A stretch of 64,000 nucleotides of DNA. It comes from Salminus brasiliensis (taxonomy: Eukaryota; Chordata; Actinopteri; Characiformes; Bryconidae). The stretch's first letter is position 1, and each line of letters opens with the position of its first letter. The stretch is from positions 29,985,341 to 30,049,340 of the forward strand of contig NC_132892.1 in assembly GCF_030463535.1 (NCBI RefSeq). Reading direction: 5' to 3'. This document shows, one piece after another, positions 23,851 through 63,839 of this stretch. Below the pieces are notes generated by a model. That model was not told where the DNA came from. It saw only the letters and a program-made list of their open reading frames with translations, and searched no databases. The translations under genes and the position numbers were made by a program.

Positions 23851-25379
23851 ATCACGGATTATCAGTGACAATGGCTGACACTAGCTCAGTCTGTCCGTCT
23901 GAATGGACCTAAGGGGCAGTCTGATGTCCTGGTCATTTGGATTTAAGCTGATGTACCTGACTGAGAATAAGTTTTGGCACTGAACCAAATACCATGGACT
24001 CTGTCCAAACCAACTCTAGTAGACTGGCTTGGACACGCAAGGCTAATGCAACAACACTGCTTACATCACACCCACAGCAACAGTGTGTGTGTGTGAGACA
24101 TCACAAGGGCCCATTTCATGGAAAATCACATTTCCTCACTTGTTTGTAAATAAAATCCTTCAGTGTTGTCTGTAAACACTCTACAGTTCATACAGGCCAT
24201 CTGTGGAAACCAGCAGCACATTCTGGATTCACTGTTTTTGTAATGTACAGTATTTCCATTTCCATATCTCCACCTAGTCTGCCTTCAGCAGTTTAGCTCC
24301 GCCCACTCACACTGAAGTTATAAGGAGTGTTTCAGTCTGGATTGAATTCTGAAATGAATTATGACTGTTTATGGTTCCTTAAACAGTTAAATGCAAGATC
24401 TGTTGTCAGTAGGTCCTTGGCTTGGCCGGATGGTGACTCCGAGACTCAGCATACACCTGGTCACTTCATGTTTGCAGTGTACTGGCTAGTCAAATACTCT
24501 CTGGTTAATCAGACTGAAATCTGATTGCTGTGTGGGATGGAAAATGCTAATTTGCTCATTTCGCAGCAATTATTACTGGTCTTGGAGAGACGGGTGTGTT
24601 TCCACTGTTGTAACGTGGCTCATATGTGTCTCAGACCTCCTCCTGAAGTGGTTTGAGTGGTGGGATTTGGATCTGGGTTCTGGGTTTTGGGTGCGTTTAC
24701 ACTTGCAGTTTTATGTGGTTTGGCCTAATCCTAATCCTGATACTCGAGACATATGAAGTGATCAGGCGTAAACGGGGTCCACGTGTTTCAGGTGCTGTAA
24801 GGAAACCTCATTTTGGGTCTGATCACAGATTTATTTAGGTGTATTTCAGTGGGTTCGATCCTTGCTGTGGTTTGGTGTGCTCTCCCAAAATGCAATTTTT
24901 CTTTAAAGCGTTTCATATTTTTGAGACCTCTGCAACATCTGGGTGATAATTAAATGATTTATCATCTTTAAAAAGTATTAAAACAATATGTAAATAATAA
25001 CAATTATACATAAAATGTTAAATTAATTATAATTAAAATATTGATAAGTCAATCATGAATTCAATTAAATCTCATACATGTTTTCTATGTTTTGGTTTGT
25101 TCATTAAAAACCTGCTGTGAGCAAAATTATTCCTGATATATCAAATACTATATAAAATACAAGTCTATTATGTATATTCTTGTTATTTCTAAATAAATCA
25201 AATAAATATGTAATAAATTAAAAATGTAATATATAATGGCCAGATCTGGAAAAAATCTGGCAGTTCTTTGATGGTTCAGGCTTGAAAGGGTTAATACATG
25301 TATTGCCCATATGAGGCAATTCTGAGATTTACCAAAGCTGAAGAAATGAAAACAGAAAATAAACCAGCTGAGGTTCAGT
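23851..25379. other. Intergenic, no gene recognised
   Basis: Largely unique-looking sequence, AT-rich from 24950 to 25240. Open frames at 24327-24838 resemble no known protein. Confidence 0.3.
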
Positions 25380-25640
25380 CGAGGTCGTCCAGTTTGTTTT
25401 TGAGGGAGTGGACGATGGAGAGAGGCTAGCATCAGGATCCTAGCTTTCCCTTCTTCGCATGCTGAGTTTGAGCTCCCCTTCTGCGGAGACCGCCACAAGG
25501 CCTGGCTCCCTTAGCACCCGTATTCCCACAACTAGCAGTCTGGAGGTGATGAGCTGCTCTCCAGTGTCAGCAACATCACCTTCTCCTGAGGTCGCAGCAT
25601 GAGTTAGCATTTTGTCCAGCTTTCTTTAGTGGACAGTAAA
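25380..25640 (-). mobile_element. Possible LINE fragment
   Basis: On the - strand, interrupted frames give PLSIVHSLKNKLDDL and similar. That looks like the start of a LINE endonuclease domain (pattern N-x-RSLxNKxDEL). Heavily decayed. Followed by poly-T/poly-G at 25648-25690. Confidence 0.35.
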
Positions 25641-25829
25641 GTTTGGGTTTTTTTTTTTTTTTTTTGGGTGTGGGGGGGGGGGGGGGTTAATTTGACCTGA
25701 AAAAGTCCAGACTGTCACAAAGCAGTTTGGGGAACAGCAGTGTTTGAGGTTCCCGGTTTGTCACTTCCATGTACCAAGCTCTCATTATCAAACCACGGCA
25801 AGATAAATACAGTCTGGTATTCTAAGACC

Positions 25830-26215
25830 CCTTAGGTATGTCAGTGGACGACGCTGGACAGCGGCCACCCGTCCCGTAAAATACAGATTCGTCCTTTATT
25901 TGGCACTTAAATGTTGCGTCCCGTATTTAGCCAAATTTGTTTCGTATTTCCATAAATGTCCAATACAGACGAGAGAGGGACGAGGCACATCCTTGGCTGG
26001 ACAGCGTCAGTGGAGATGATTACAGCAAATTTTAGTAGACTATTGTGGTTGATTGATTGTTTAGGATGTTGAATGAATGATCATTTATTTCATATTCAGT
26101 AGTATTAGCCAACATAAATATTATATATGGCCATTTAAATAAAAATGAATATTAATGGAATAATAGGTAATAAATAAATACATTAGGTAAGAGAAATGTT
26201 TATTCTTTAATACAT

Positions 26216-26271
<56 letters not shown>

Positions 26272-26375
26272 TTTCTAGATTAAAAATATTTGTAGTCAGG
26301 CCCATGGTGGTCATGGCCCAGAGGAGCCCTGGTGGGCGTCCCTTATTTTCACTTCTGAAAGGTGGCAACCCTAGC
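25830..26375. mobile_element. Possible MITE built on CCCGTAAAATAC/GTCCCGTATTT
   Basis: Internal repeated CCCGTA motifs at 25874-25960 and an end GGTGGCAACCCTA near 26371. Interrupted by (TA)n at 26220-26266. Boundaries uncertain. Confidence 0.35.
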
Positions 26376-26539
26376 CGTGTGAGACCTGTGGATATATCGA
26401 CCGATTCCTTGAGAGCGGATCACCCAAGACACAAATTAATGCCAGGTGTAAACAGGGCCTGAGAGAAAAATGGCTGATGTGCCGAGTCGGCTTGTTAAGA
26501 CGTGTCGTCGGACAGTGCAGTGTGAGATCTGTGGATATA

Positions 26540-27170
26540 TCAGAATCAGATTTCTTGGCCAAGTATGTTCACACACACAAGGAATTTGTTCCGGCTGTTA
26601 GTGATTCTCTAGATATACAGATAATATACAGCTACATATAATTTGCAGACAATACACAACATACAGAGAACAGTAGTATACACAGTATACACAGACTGTA
26701 CCAGGACATTTCTGTACAGTGTGATTTACAGCATGCAGCACTATACACAGCAGTGTACACATGAGTGGACAGATAACACCACCACCTACCATTGCGTTAC
26801 AACAACACCATGTGGGAGACCAGGTTTCGATTCCTGGTCTGTGTGACTATGCTGCGCTACACCAATAAGAGTCCTTGGGCAAGACTCCTAACACTACATT
26901 GGCCCTCCTCTGTAATATGAGTCACCTTGTAAGTCGCTCTGGATAAGATGCTGTAAATGTAAATGTAAATAATGGTGCAGTGATGCAGTAACTGTAGCTA
27001 GAATAAGAGTGATGATAATAAGAGTTTATCAGTAGTATCTATGGCCTGTAGCTGATGATGGTGATCAGCTGTTGAGGAAGGTGATGGCCTGAGGGTAAAA
27101 ACTGTTCCTGTGCCAGACGGGAGGAGCTGAAAGAGGTTGTGTCCAGGATGCGAGGGGTCACCCAAGGAGT
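26540..27170. mobile_element. Dispersed retroelement-like repeat split by a SINE
   Basis: The left part begins CAGAATCAGATTTCTTGGCCAAGTATGTTCACA. The right part contains GATGGCCTGAGGGTAAAAACTG. Both belong, as far as I recognise, to one widespread fish repeat. The SINE at 26795-26968 lies between them. Confidence 0.5.
26795..26968 (+). mobile_element. tRNA-derived SINE with L2-type tail
   Basis: A box-B-like GGTTTCGATTCC lies near the 5' part. The end reads GTAAGTCGCTCTGGATAAGA then (TGTAAA)n. That tail is shared with the L2-like LINE end at 59.6 kb, consistent with mobilisation by L2 machinery. Confidence 0.7.
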
Positions 27171-27496
27171 CACACAAGACACAAATTATGGCCGAAGTAC
27201 TCAGTCGGCTTGTTCAGTCGTGTCGCCGGACTGGCATAACAAGTGGAAAGTGCTTTAAAACTTAAACAGGGATCGATTTGGGTCAATCGATTTGCCTTAT
27301 CTGGCAAACTGACAACACAAGGCTATTTATTAAAGATTTAGGGCCCTCTAACAAGCACCGTTAAACACATCCGCTCAGGAGCTCCAGCTAGGCAACATGG
27401 AGGGCTCACAGCCAGCCGGTCCCATTTCAAAACTCCGTCCATATATGGCAGTGGAGTGGGCTTGTCCTTCTTGTAGGCTGACGCTGGCGCGGTTGC

Positions 27497-27512
27497 TCAT
27501 GGGTAATGTAGT
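27497..27512 (-). promoter_or_regulatory. ZNF143/Staf-like site, upstream copy
   Basis: Read on the - strand it is ACTACATTACCCATGA. The ACTACA half is exact. The downstream half differs from the consensus TCCCAG at two positions. About 220 bases upstream of the mdh1 ATG. Confidence 0.5.
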
Positions 27513-27564
27513 CTTCGTCGCGCCTCGGCTTGCACGGAAAACGGCAGAATGTCGTGAGCTGATG

Positions 27565-27583
27565 ACTACAGATCCCAGCGCGC
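27565..27583 (+). promoter_or_regulatory. ZNF143/Staf-like site, downstream copy
   Basis: ACTACAGATCCCAGCGCGC matches ACTACA-NN-TCCCAG with the right spacing. About 150 bases upstream of the mdh1 ATG. Confidence 0.6.
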
Positions 27584-27717
27584 TGCAGGCGTGTATTTGG
27601 CAATACAGCTCTGACATTTCTGCACAAGAACAGAGGTGACCCCATCCGTCTGGGCCAGAGTGGGAGAGCTGAAGTTGCAGACAGCACATCTCCATCCTGA
27701 AGAAGAAGGTTTAAAAT

Positions 27718-37637
<9,920 letters not shown>

Positions 37638-37703
37638 CTAGACATCTCCACAGCAACCGGGCAGCACCTAGACCCACCTAAACCCCCCCACTCACAACTG
37701 TAA
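37638..37703 (+). other. mdh1: mdh1 readthrough extension ending in Ser-Gln-Leu
   Basis: The in-frame codons after the TGA begin CTA and run 21 residues to a TAA. The last three are S-Q-L, which fits a PTS1-like peroxisomal signal. UGA-CUA is the motif that drives stop readthrough in vertebrate MDH1 (and UGA-CUA-G in LDHB). The extended protein would be 355 residues counting the residue placed at the stop. The codons are seen. The readthrough and peroxisomal targeting are inferred from what is known of MDH1. Confidence 0.65.
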
Positions 37704-37944
37704 AACTCAGAACAACTCCAGTGCTGCCCGTGTGTGTGTGTGAGTGTGTGAGAGAGAAAGGAGTATATATATGTGTGTGTGTATGTGTGTGACCATTATT
37801 TCATACAGTAACAGAAACAATGAGGATCTGTATTACGGCAGTGAATCCGCTGGGTCTTACTGGGACAACACCTAGAGGAGAAGCTTTCAGGGTTGGAAAC
37901 GCACACTGTTGTCCCACTCAACGTAACGATACTTACTGTGTATC

Positions 37945-37950
37945 AATAAA
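37945..37950 (+). terminator. mdh1: mdh1 polyadenylation signal AATAAA
   Basis: Canonical AATAAA lies about 308 bases after the stop codon, followed by a T-rich and GT-containing stretch. This gives a 3' UTR of roughly 330 bases. Confidence 0.75.
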
Positions 37951-38010
37951 AGGAAAGACTTAACGTGTTGATTTTTTTTTTATTATTGTGAAATTTAACC
38001 TACTACACAC

Positions 38011-38051
<41 letters not shown>

Positions 38052-38199
38052 ATGGTACATTTAAGCATATGTGGGCCAGAATAAAACCTTGCATGGTACA
38101 ATTTTATAGCATATGATTAGAAGTTTTTTTTTTTTTTTTTAAATATAGATTTGCATGATGATGAGCTTTTAATGATATAAACAGTCAAATTCTGACATA

Positions 38200-39310
38200 T
38201 ACAATAATGTTACTTATTCCTAGTCCACAGTTCTAGGTTTTCTATATTGATAAGAAGTAAATTGAACTATTTTTTTCATCAGGTTTAAAATATAAATTCT
38301 ACTAATAAAAGGTAAAGGTCAGATTTAAAATGTTGGTATAATATAAATAAAGTAGAGATAAAATATCTTTCTCACAGTTTAAAGTAATTATTTTCAAATG
38401 TCAAGAACAAGTCTGTATTTTGAAATACATTTTCAAACTATTTTTGGATTTTAAATCAAAATTTTATTACTTACTTGTTTTCATAGAAAGTATTTTTAGA
38501 TGCCACATCAATCTTTTTAGAAAATAAGTCAAGTTTCTGTCAAGTTTTAGAGACATAAATATTTCCAGAAAATAAGAATAAATATTTATTTATTTTTAGA
38601 TTAGATTCAACTTTTACGGTCATTGTGCAAAAGTCACACTTTTAGATACTACATCAACATAAAAAAAAGTCAGAATTCTTAGATACTACATCAACCTAAA
38701 AAATAGAGGAATCAATATTTCCAGAAAATAAGTATAAATACTTATTTAAAAGTATAGCAATATGTTCAGATGTTACATCAGAAGTCTAAGAAAATAAGTC
38801 AGAATGTTTAGATACTACATCAAACTTTTAAGAAAATAGACAATTTAGATAAAGAAATGTAAAGAAATTCCATCAACTTTTTAAAGAGTTTTTAGCTAGA
38901 TCAATATTCTAGAAAATAAGTATAAACACCTCTTTATAAGTGCATATATGTATTTCTAGATGTAATATCAACATTTGAAGAAACTAAGTCAGAATGTTTG
39001 GATACTACATTAACATTTTAAGTAAAGTCTGAATTTTCTGAAAATATGTTACATCAACATTTTAAGTCAGAATTTTTAGATACATCAATATTTCCAGAAA
39101 AAAACGTAAGTAAATAATAAGTATAAATATCTATATATACATATTTTCAGATCAACATTTTAAGAAACTAAGTCAGAATGTTTAGATGCTAGATTATTAT
39201 TTTCAGAAAATGTTACATCAAATTTAGAAAAATACAATTTTCAGAGACAACTACTATCAACCTTTTTTTTGAAAAATAACGTAATAAATCGGTATTTTAA
39301 GATCAACATT

Positions 39311-39360
<50 letters not shown>

Positions 39361-39650
39361 TTATACATAGGTATTTATACTTATTTTCTGGAAATATTGA
39401 TGTATCTAACAATTCTGATGTAAATTGTTCATGTAATTTCATGTAACATATTTTATAAAAAGTCTGATGTAGTAGCTACAAATTCTGACTTGATGTTACA
39501 TCTTATAATACGTATATATAGGTATTTATACTTATTTTCTGGAAATATTGATGTATCTAAAAATATTTACTTAAAATGTTCATGTTACATATTTTCTAAA
39601 AAGTCTGACGTCATATATTCTGACTTGTTGATGTTACAGTTAAAAATACA
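38200..39650. repeat. AT-rich tandem repeat downstream of mdh1
   Basis: Recurring AGAAAATAAGTCAGAATGTTT, AGATACTACATCAACATTTT and TCCAGAAAATAAGTATAAATA units of about 40-60 bases, with (TA)n at 39315-39356. (CA)n lies at 38007-38049. No gene seen. Confidence 0.8.
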
Positions 39651-39699
39651 TACTTATATACTATATGTATATATATATAGTTTGGAGACTATATATATA

Positions 39700-40540
39700 T
39701 AAGAACATACATTGAGGAAAAAAGAAAAGAAAAAAAAATATATATATATATATATATACAAGAACATACGTTGAGGGGGAAAAAAATATATATAAGAACA
39801 TACATTGAGGAAAAATATATATATATATACAAGAACATATGTTGAGGGAAAAAAAAATATATATATACAAGAACATACATTGAGGGGAAAAAAAATATAT
39901 ATATATATACAAGAACATACACTGAGGGGAAAAAATATATATATACAAGAACATACATTGAGGGGAAAAAATATATATATAAGAACATACATTGAGGAAA
40001 AATATATACATATACAAGAACATACGTTGAGGAAAAAAAAAAAATATATATATACAAGAACATACATTGAGGGGGAAAAATATATATATATAAGAACATA
40101 CATTGAGGAAAAAAATATATGTATATACAAGAACATACGTTGAGGAAAAAAAATATATATACAAGAACATACATTGAGGGGGAAAAAAAATATATATATA
40201 AGAACATACATTGAGGAAAAAAAATATATATATACAAGAACATATGTTGAGGGAAAAAAAAATATATATAAGAACATACATTGAGGAAAAAAAAAAATAT
40301 ATATACAAGAACATATGTTGAGGGGAAAAAAATATATATACAAGAACATACATTGAGGGGGAAAAAAATATATATAAGAACATACATTGAGGAAAAATAT
40401 ATATATATATATAAGAACATACGTTGAGGAAAAATATATATATATACAAGAACATACGTTGAGGAAAAAAAATATATATAAGAACATACATTGAGGAAAA
40501 AAAAATATATATATAAGAACATACGTTGAGGAAAAAAAAA
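39700..40540. repeat. About 23-copy AAGAACATACATTGAGG minisatellite
   Basis: Units of 32-41 bases: AAGAACATACRTTGAGG, an A-rich run, then (TA)n. Length changes in the A and TA runs shift the frame, yet no stops arise on the - strand. So three overlapping spurious frames of 309-485 codons result. Not coding. Confidence 0.95.
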
Positions 40541-40554
40541 AAACAGGGAGGAGA

Positions 40555-40835
40555 AATCCACTTCTCCAAATTCTCCGAATCTGCTTCCACATTTGATCTG
40601 TTTCTGAAACCGGATTAAAAGCGTTTCCCCCCTCTGCGTTTCCCTCTGCGGCCTGAAGGTGTCGCCACTGTACCATATTAGCCCCTCCACTGCGAAAACG
40701 TCGCCTGATTGGTCGCCGCTCTTGCCGTTCCAGCCTGTGATTGGTCCGTGCTGACCGAGCGGCGCATTGTGCGACGCGGTCGCCCGGATTGTTGCCCACA
40801 TTCAGGCGCTGCTGGAGTCGAGTAAGTCCTGGCAT
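40555..40835. promoter_or_regulatory. Candidate distal promoter with two inverted CCAAT boxes
   Basis: This GC- and CpG-rich unique block lies between the 39.7-40.5 kb satellite and a (TA)n run. It has ATTGG (inverted CCAAT) at 40708-40712 and 40740-40744, 32 bases apart, each in a good NF-Y context (GATTGGTC). A donor-like gagtaagtcc follows near 40820. It could be a distal ugp2 promoter with a non-coding first exon, or a divergent promoter. No protein is recognised. Confidence 0.4.
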
Positions 40836-41509
40836 GGCTGTCTGCCCCCAAACGAGTGCATATATATATATATATATATATAAATGTGTGTGTGGCCACT
40901 GTTTAGAAGGGCTGAGGGATGGTTTGCTTGCCTTACTGAGCTTGTTTATCGCCCCCCATTTCGCCCTGTCGACCGCAGTCTGCTCCAGCTTTGCGCTTGT
41001 GTGTCCCAGCAAAGCCCACCTCTTGCCCTTGCTTGGAGGTCTTATGTAAGGTAAACATTCATAGGAGCCGTAGCTTAGCTGTTTATGCCTGGCTTTTGAA
41101 GCTTTCTGCATTATTAATATTATTATTATGGTAATAAAATCCTTCTGTAGTCACATACAGTAGTTATTGACCCAATTACCCATAGTAACACACGCACTTA
41201 CGGTAAATACACCAGATACCGTAGCTAGATAGCTACATTTTACGGGACAGAGGCTGTTTATGCTTGAAACTTCCATTTAAATGACATATAGGACCTTCTA
41301 AATATTTATCTATAAATATAACTCGTTTTCTGAGAGGATATACAGCTTATCAAGCGTGGTAGACAGCAGATACAGTCCTTAAAATGTGTTAAATCCCCCC
41401 AAAATGTAGTAAATGTCCGTAAAACTGGCACGAAATAGGGCTGGAAATAGCCTGGTGCAGCTCATGTTACATGATATTAGAGCTGGCTAGATTAGGCCTT
41501 TAAAACGTA

Positions 41510-41655
41510 CGAAGTTTTTATGTGCTCGTTGGAATTTTCCGTTCCACCTTAAATGCTGCAGTAGTTGCAGTCTGGCGCCTGAGGCGCCAGACTGCAACTA
41601 CTGCAGCATTTAAGGTGGAACGGAAAATTCCAACAAGCACCTATTAAAAACTTCG
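41510..41655. mobile_element. Palindromic foldback element, copy 3
   Basis: Arms 41522-41580 and 41582-41640 pair with a single mismatch (59 bp) around 41581, centre GGCGCCTGAGGCGCC. Outer arms pair further (CGAAGTTTTTA with TAAAAACTTCG). About 500 bases upstream of ugp2 coding exon 1. Confidence 0.85.
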
Positions 41656-41879
41656 CAAAGGCACTTAATATAAACACGGACGTGTGTACGCCATGTATTT
41701 AGCTCTTTACCGGGACCTAACGCACCCACCGTGATGGAAACTCTCCTATAAAGAGGCCAGAGGTTAAACTTAGGCAATACATTAACCGCAGCGTTTGGCT
41801 GCAGGCATAGGTGCCGCATAGATAGAATTACCAACACGCGTGTGTGTGAAACGGCGCATAGGCGATGCATGCGAGGAAG

Positions 41880-42154
41880 TGTATATGCGTTTGTTTGTTT
41901 TTCTATAAAAGCGGGGACGTCTGCAGATTAGTGTCTGGGAAAGAGAGAGAGAGGGAGGGAGGGAGGTGATCGCGTGCATGCATGCATGGAGCTCGAGCCC
42001 CTCCTCCCGTTAAAACAACACGACTCGTAGCTGCAGATCTGCGCAGAGATCCTCAGTAGAAGGAGACACAGGGACAGATCCTGTGATCGTGTCTCTGCCC
42101 AGCCTCAGATTTCTGAACTTGCTGCTAAAAAGGAAGGAGGGAGGGGGGGTCATC
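41880..42154 (+). promoter_or_regulatory. ugp2: ugp2 core promoter and 5' UTR
   Basis: A TATA-like CTATAAAAG is at 41903-41911, about 250 bases before the ATG. It is followed by purine-rich and GC-rich sequence that would be the 5' UTR. The start site is inferred near 41935. Confidence 0.5.
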
Positions 42155-61088
<18,934 letters not shown>

Positions 61089-61175
61089 AGCCTTTCTACA
61101 CACCCTGAACAGCAATCACACATGCTGCCTCTTACTGCCTCTCACATACAACCAATACTCGACCTCTGGACTGTT

Positions 61176-61233
61176 ACGTTTGTGTGTGTGTCTGTGTGTG
61201 TGTGTCTGTGTGTCTGTGTGTCTGTGTGTCTGT

Positions 61234-61264
<31 letters not shown>
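61176..61264. repeat. (TGTGTC)n / (TG)n in the ugp2 3' UTR region
   Basis: TG-rich with regular TC interruptions, about 90 bases after the ugp2 stop. Confidence 0.9.
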
Positions 61265-61265
<1 letters not shown>

Positions 61266-61304
61266 TTCTCTAACTCCAGACTTCATCCATCTGTTTCTCT
61301 ACAG

Positions 61305-61605
61305 ACTCTGTTATCAGCCTCCTCTATACTGCAGTGCTGAGAATGAGCCACCACCCAAATACTACTACTACTAGTCTGCTCTGTGGTGGTCAGTCCTGAG
61401 GGGTCCTGAACACACAGGGTGAAAGGAGGCTAATAACAGAGTCTGCATGGATGGATGGATGGATGGATGGAGACCGTCTGGAGATATAGAACTACACAGT
61501 GCTCCTATGTGGGAAGTGGATCTGGTGGATTGGACAGTGAGTGTAGAAAGAAAGAGGTGGTTTTAATGAAGTGGCTGGTGGGTTTTTGTGTCATGTCAGT
61601 AACCA
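61305..61605. repeat. Dispersed repeat U, copy 2, with (GGAT)n
   Basis: Same family as 48.05 kb. Contains a (GGAT)n run at 61448-61470. Probably lies in the ugp2 3' UTR. Confidence 0.75.
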
Positions 61606-62685
61606 CCCTCGCTGGGTGACACCATGGCATGGACTTTATGAAGCAGTGGAAGGTGTTTAGGTGACGAAGTTAGTGGCTTCCGGGTGGTGGAATGAGCTCG
61701 AGCCGGGGCATCACAGATGCCACTAGACCGGGTCTCCTGCACAAGTGGATAAGAGAGCACACCAGTCAGCTGTAGCAGAGTGAAAAACCATCATCAAGGG
61801 CAAAGGGGCAAACTGACTGATGTCCAAAAGGGCATGGGGTCGAAGGGTAGTAGCTAATATATGGGAGCTGCCATAGTGAAGATCTACTGATTCTGGACAT
61901 TGCACATTGATGCCAGAGGGGCACGACGCCTCTGGCGAGTGGTACAGAGCAGTTGACGGCCCACTGTGGAGCAGCTAACCTCTTTAATGAACCTTCCATC
62001 ACCCTATTACTGTCCATGCCACAGTGTCCCATCAGCTAGCATCATCCAAACCAAGGGTGGTCATATTATTTTGATATGACTGTGTGTGTTTGTGTGTATA
62101 TGATTATGTGTATGTGTGTGGGTGTGTGTGGGCATGTCTCAGCCTCAGAAAATGACAATCATCTTTAGCATTGAGTGTTCCTCACACTCACGGTCAGTCT
62201 GATCGTCACTGTATATCTGAATGTAAGGTGTGTGTGATGGCTACAAGTGGAGCCCTAGCAGGGAAGACTGTGAGAGTGTGTGTGAGAAGGCTGTAGAGGC
62301 GGTTATATGGACTATGGTTGTCTAGTTTGCCTGGAGATAGGAATTAAAGGTGCAATATGCAGTTATGTGTCTGGGTCTGGCTGCTTTATGGTGTGTTGAT
62401 ATCTGCTGTAGTTTGCTTTACATAGGAAAAAACATTATTTGTAACAGGAGCGCCTGCTGTGTTGGACATTTTGTAGGGGGGGGGGGGGGTGTATACACCT
62501 CAGTTAACCAATTGAATGCTTACATGGTTCTTTACCTGGTTACATTTTCGATGATGGAAAATCTTGTGTAGAGTTCCTTAAAGAGCATTAAAAAGGGTTC
62601 CACCATTGTTGGGATTCAAAGAACCCTTTTTAATTATCCAGTTTATATATCTCTCATGCACACACACACACACACACACACACAG
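61606..62685. other. ugp2 3' flank, no gene recognised
   Basis: Short antisense frames (61723-62032) resemble no protein I know. A candidate ATTAAA lies at 62343. Poly-G at 62478-62489. Confidence 0.3.
62343..62348 (+). terminator. ugp2: Possible ugp2 polyadenylation signal ATTAAA
   Basis: ATTAAA is followed by a GT-rich stretch (tgtgtctgggtctgg, ggtgtgttg). I see no AATAAA between the stop and this point. The 3' UTR would be about 1.27 kb and would include a repeat copy. Confidence 0.35.
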
Positions 62686-62689
62686 TCAC

Positions 62690-63121
62690 CCATAACACTG
62701 AGTAGCTCCCCCTTCTGCTGCCTCAACACATCTGACTATTCGAGGCATGGACTCAGCAAGACCTCTTAAGTTGTCCTGCTGTGGTGTCTGGCACCAAAAC
62801 TAATGTTAGCAGCGGCTCCTTTAAGCCCTGTACCATGAGCATCAATCAGCCTGCTGACCCTGTCGCCAGTTCACCGCTTGTCCTTCCTTGGAGCACCTCC
62901 GTAGGTACAGACCACCGCATACCGGAAACCCCCCCACAAGAGCTGCCTGATGTTTTGGAGATGTTCTGACCCGTCGTTGAGAACATCACAGTTTGGTTCA
63001 CCTTCAGGAACCAACCAACGTATGAAGATCCCACCCCCTGCCAGGAGCCACTGTAGAAGAAGATGATCAGTGTTTCCACCTCAGCTGTCAGAGGTACTAA
63101 TGTTATGGCTGATCGGTGTTA
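62690..63121 (-). mobile_element. Tc1/mariner-like element, internally deleted
   Basis: ACACTGAGTAGCTCCCCCTTC at one end, GTTATGGCTGATCGGTGTTA at the other. Antisense transposase remnants inside. Confidence 0.7.
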
Positions 63122-63468
63122 GTTTTGACTGGGGAGTGAAGATGCACCATTTCTTTGAGGGTTCTGTAATAAAGGCAATGGTTCTATATAGAACCATGAA
63201 CAAAAAAGGACATGTCGAAGAACCCTTTTAAGGTTCTGCATAGATTTTCTTTAATGCTAAGAACATATGCTTTGGAACGTTATGTATGTATAAAATATTA
63301 CTTCTAATAATAGTAATGATTTAATTTATTACGATATTTAATGTAACATTTATATAATAATTGGATTCATTATTTTTATTATTACTATTATACAGTCACA
63401 TGATGCTGTATCCATAACATAGGCCCCTCCCCTTCCTCTTCCCCTTAACACATAAAATTTTGTGGCAG

Positions 63469-63555
63469 TAAATACACACACACACACGAATTGGGATAGT
63501 AAGACCTCTTGGTCCCAAGCTTGCTTCTCTAACCTCTAGGTCACGGCTGCCCCAT
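63469..63555 (-). mobile_element. SINE tRNA-like end fragment
   Basis: Antisense tRNA-like end (CTAACCTCTAGGTCACGGCTGCCCCA) after a (CA)n, as in family B. Confidence 0.45.
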
Positions 63556-63625
63556 ATACATATGATATAGAGGATTTTACACCATCATACTCTTCTGTAC
63601 CAATTTCTCCACACCATACTGAAAC

Positions 63626-63630
<5 letters not shown>

Positions 63631-63673
<43 letters not shown>

Positions 63674-63802
63674 AGAACAAACTACTAAACGGGAACCGGT
63701 GAGCAATGTCTTTATTACAGCTCCACTCCAATTATATACAAATCAAAACCAGTGTCTTAAAGACAACACAGCACACCTGCATTCAATTAAACCACTTGAA
63801 AG

Positions 63803-63838
<36 letters not shown>
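63631..63838. repeat. Two (CA)n microsatellites
   Basis: 63631-63671 and 63807-63838. Confidence 0.95.

Positions 63839-63839
<1 letters not shown>

Larger units (their letters stand above)
27380..27717 (+). promoter_or_regulatory. mdh1: mdh1 promoter and 5' UTR
   Basis: This is a GC- and CpG-richer block directly before exon 1, without a TATA box. It contains two ZNF143/Staf-like sites: one on the - strand at 27497-27512 (ACTACA-TT-ACCCAT) and one on the + strand at 27565-27583 (ACTACA-GA-TCCCAGCGCGC). Such sites are typical of housekeeping promoters. The start site is not visible but probably lies around 27600-27690. Confidence 0.6.

Noticed and set aside
26795-26968. Possible functional tRNA gene
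   Set aside because: Only a box-B-like motif is present, with no cloverleaf I can close. The L2-type tail shows it is a SINE.
39654-41111. Open frame of 485 codons on the - strand, the longest in the window
   Set aside because: It is a by-product of the AAGAACATACATTGAGG minisatellite. The other two frames are also open and the protein is only low-complexity repeats.
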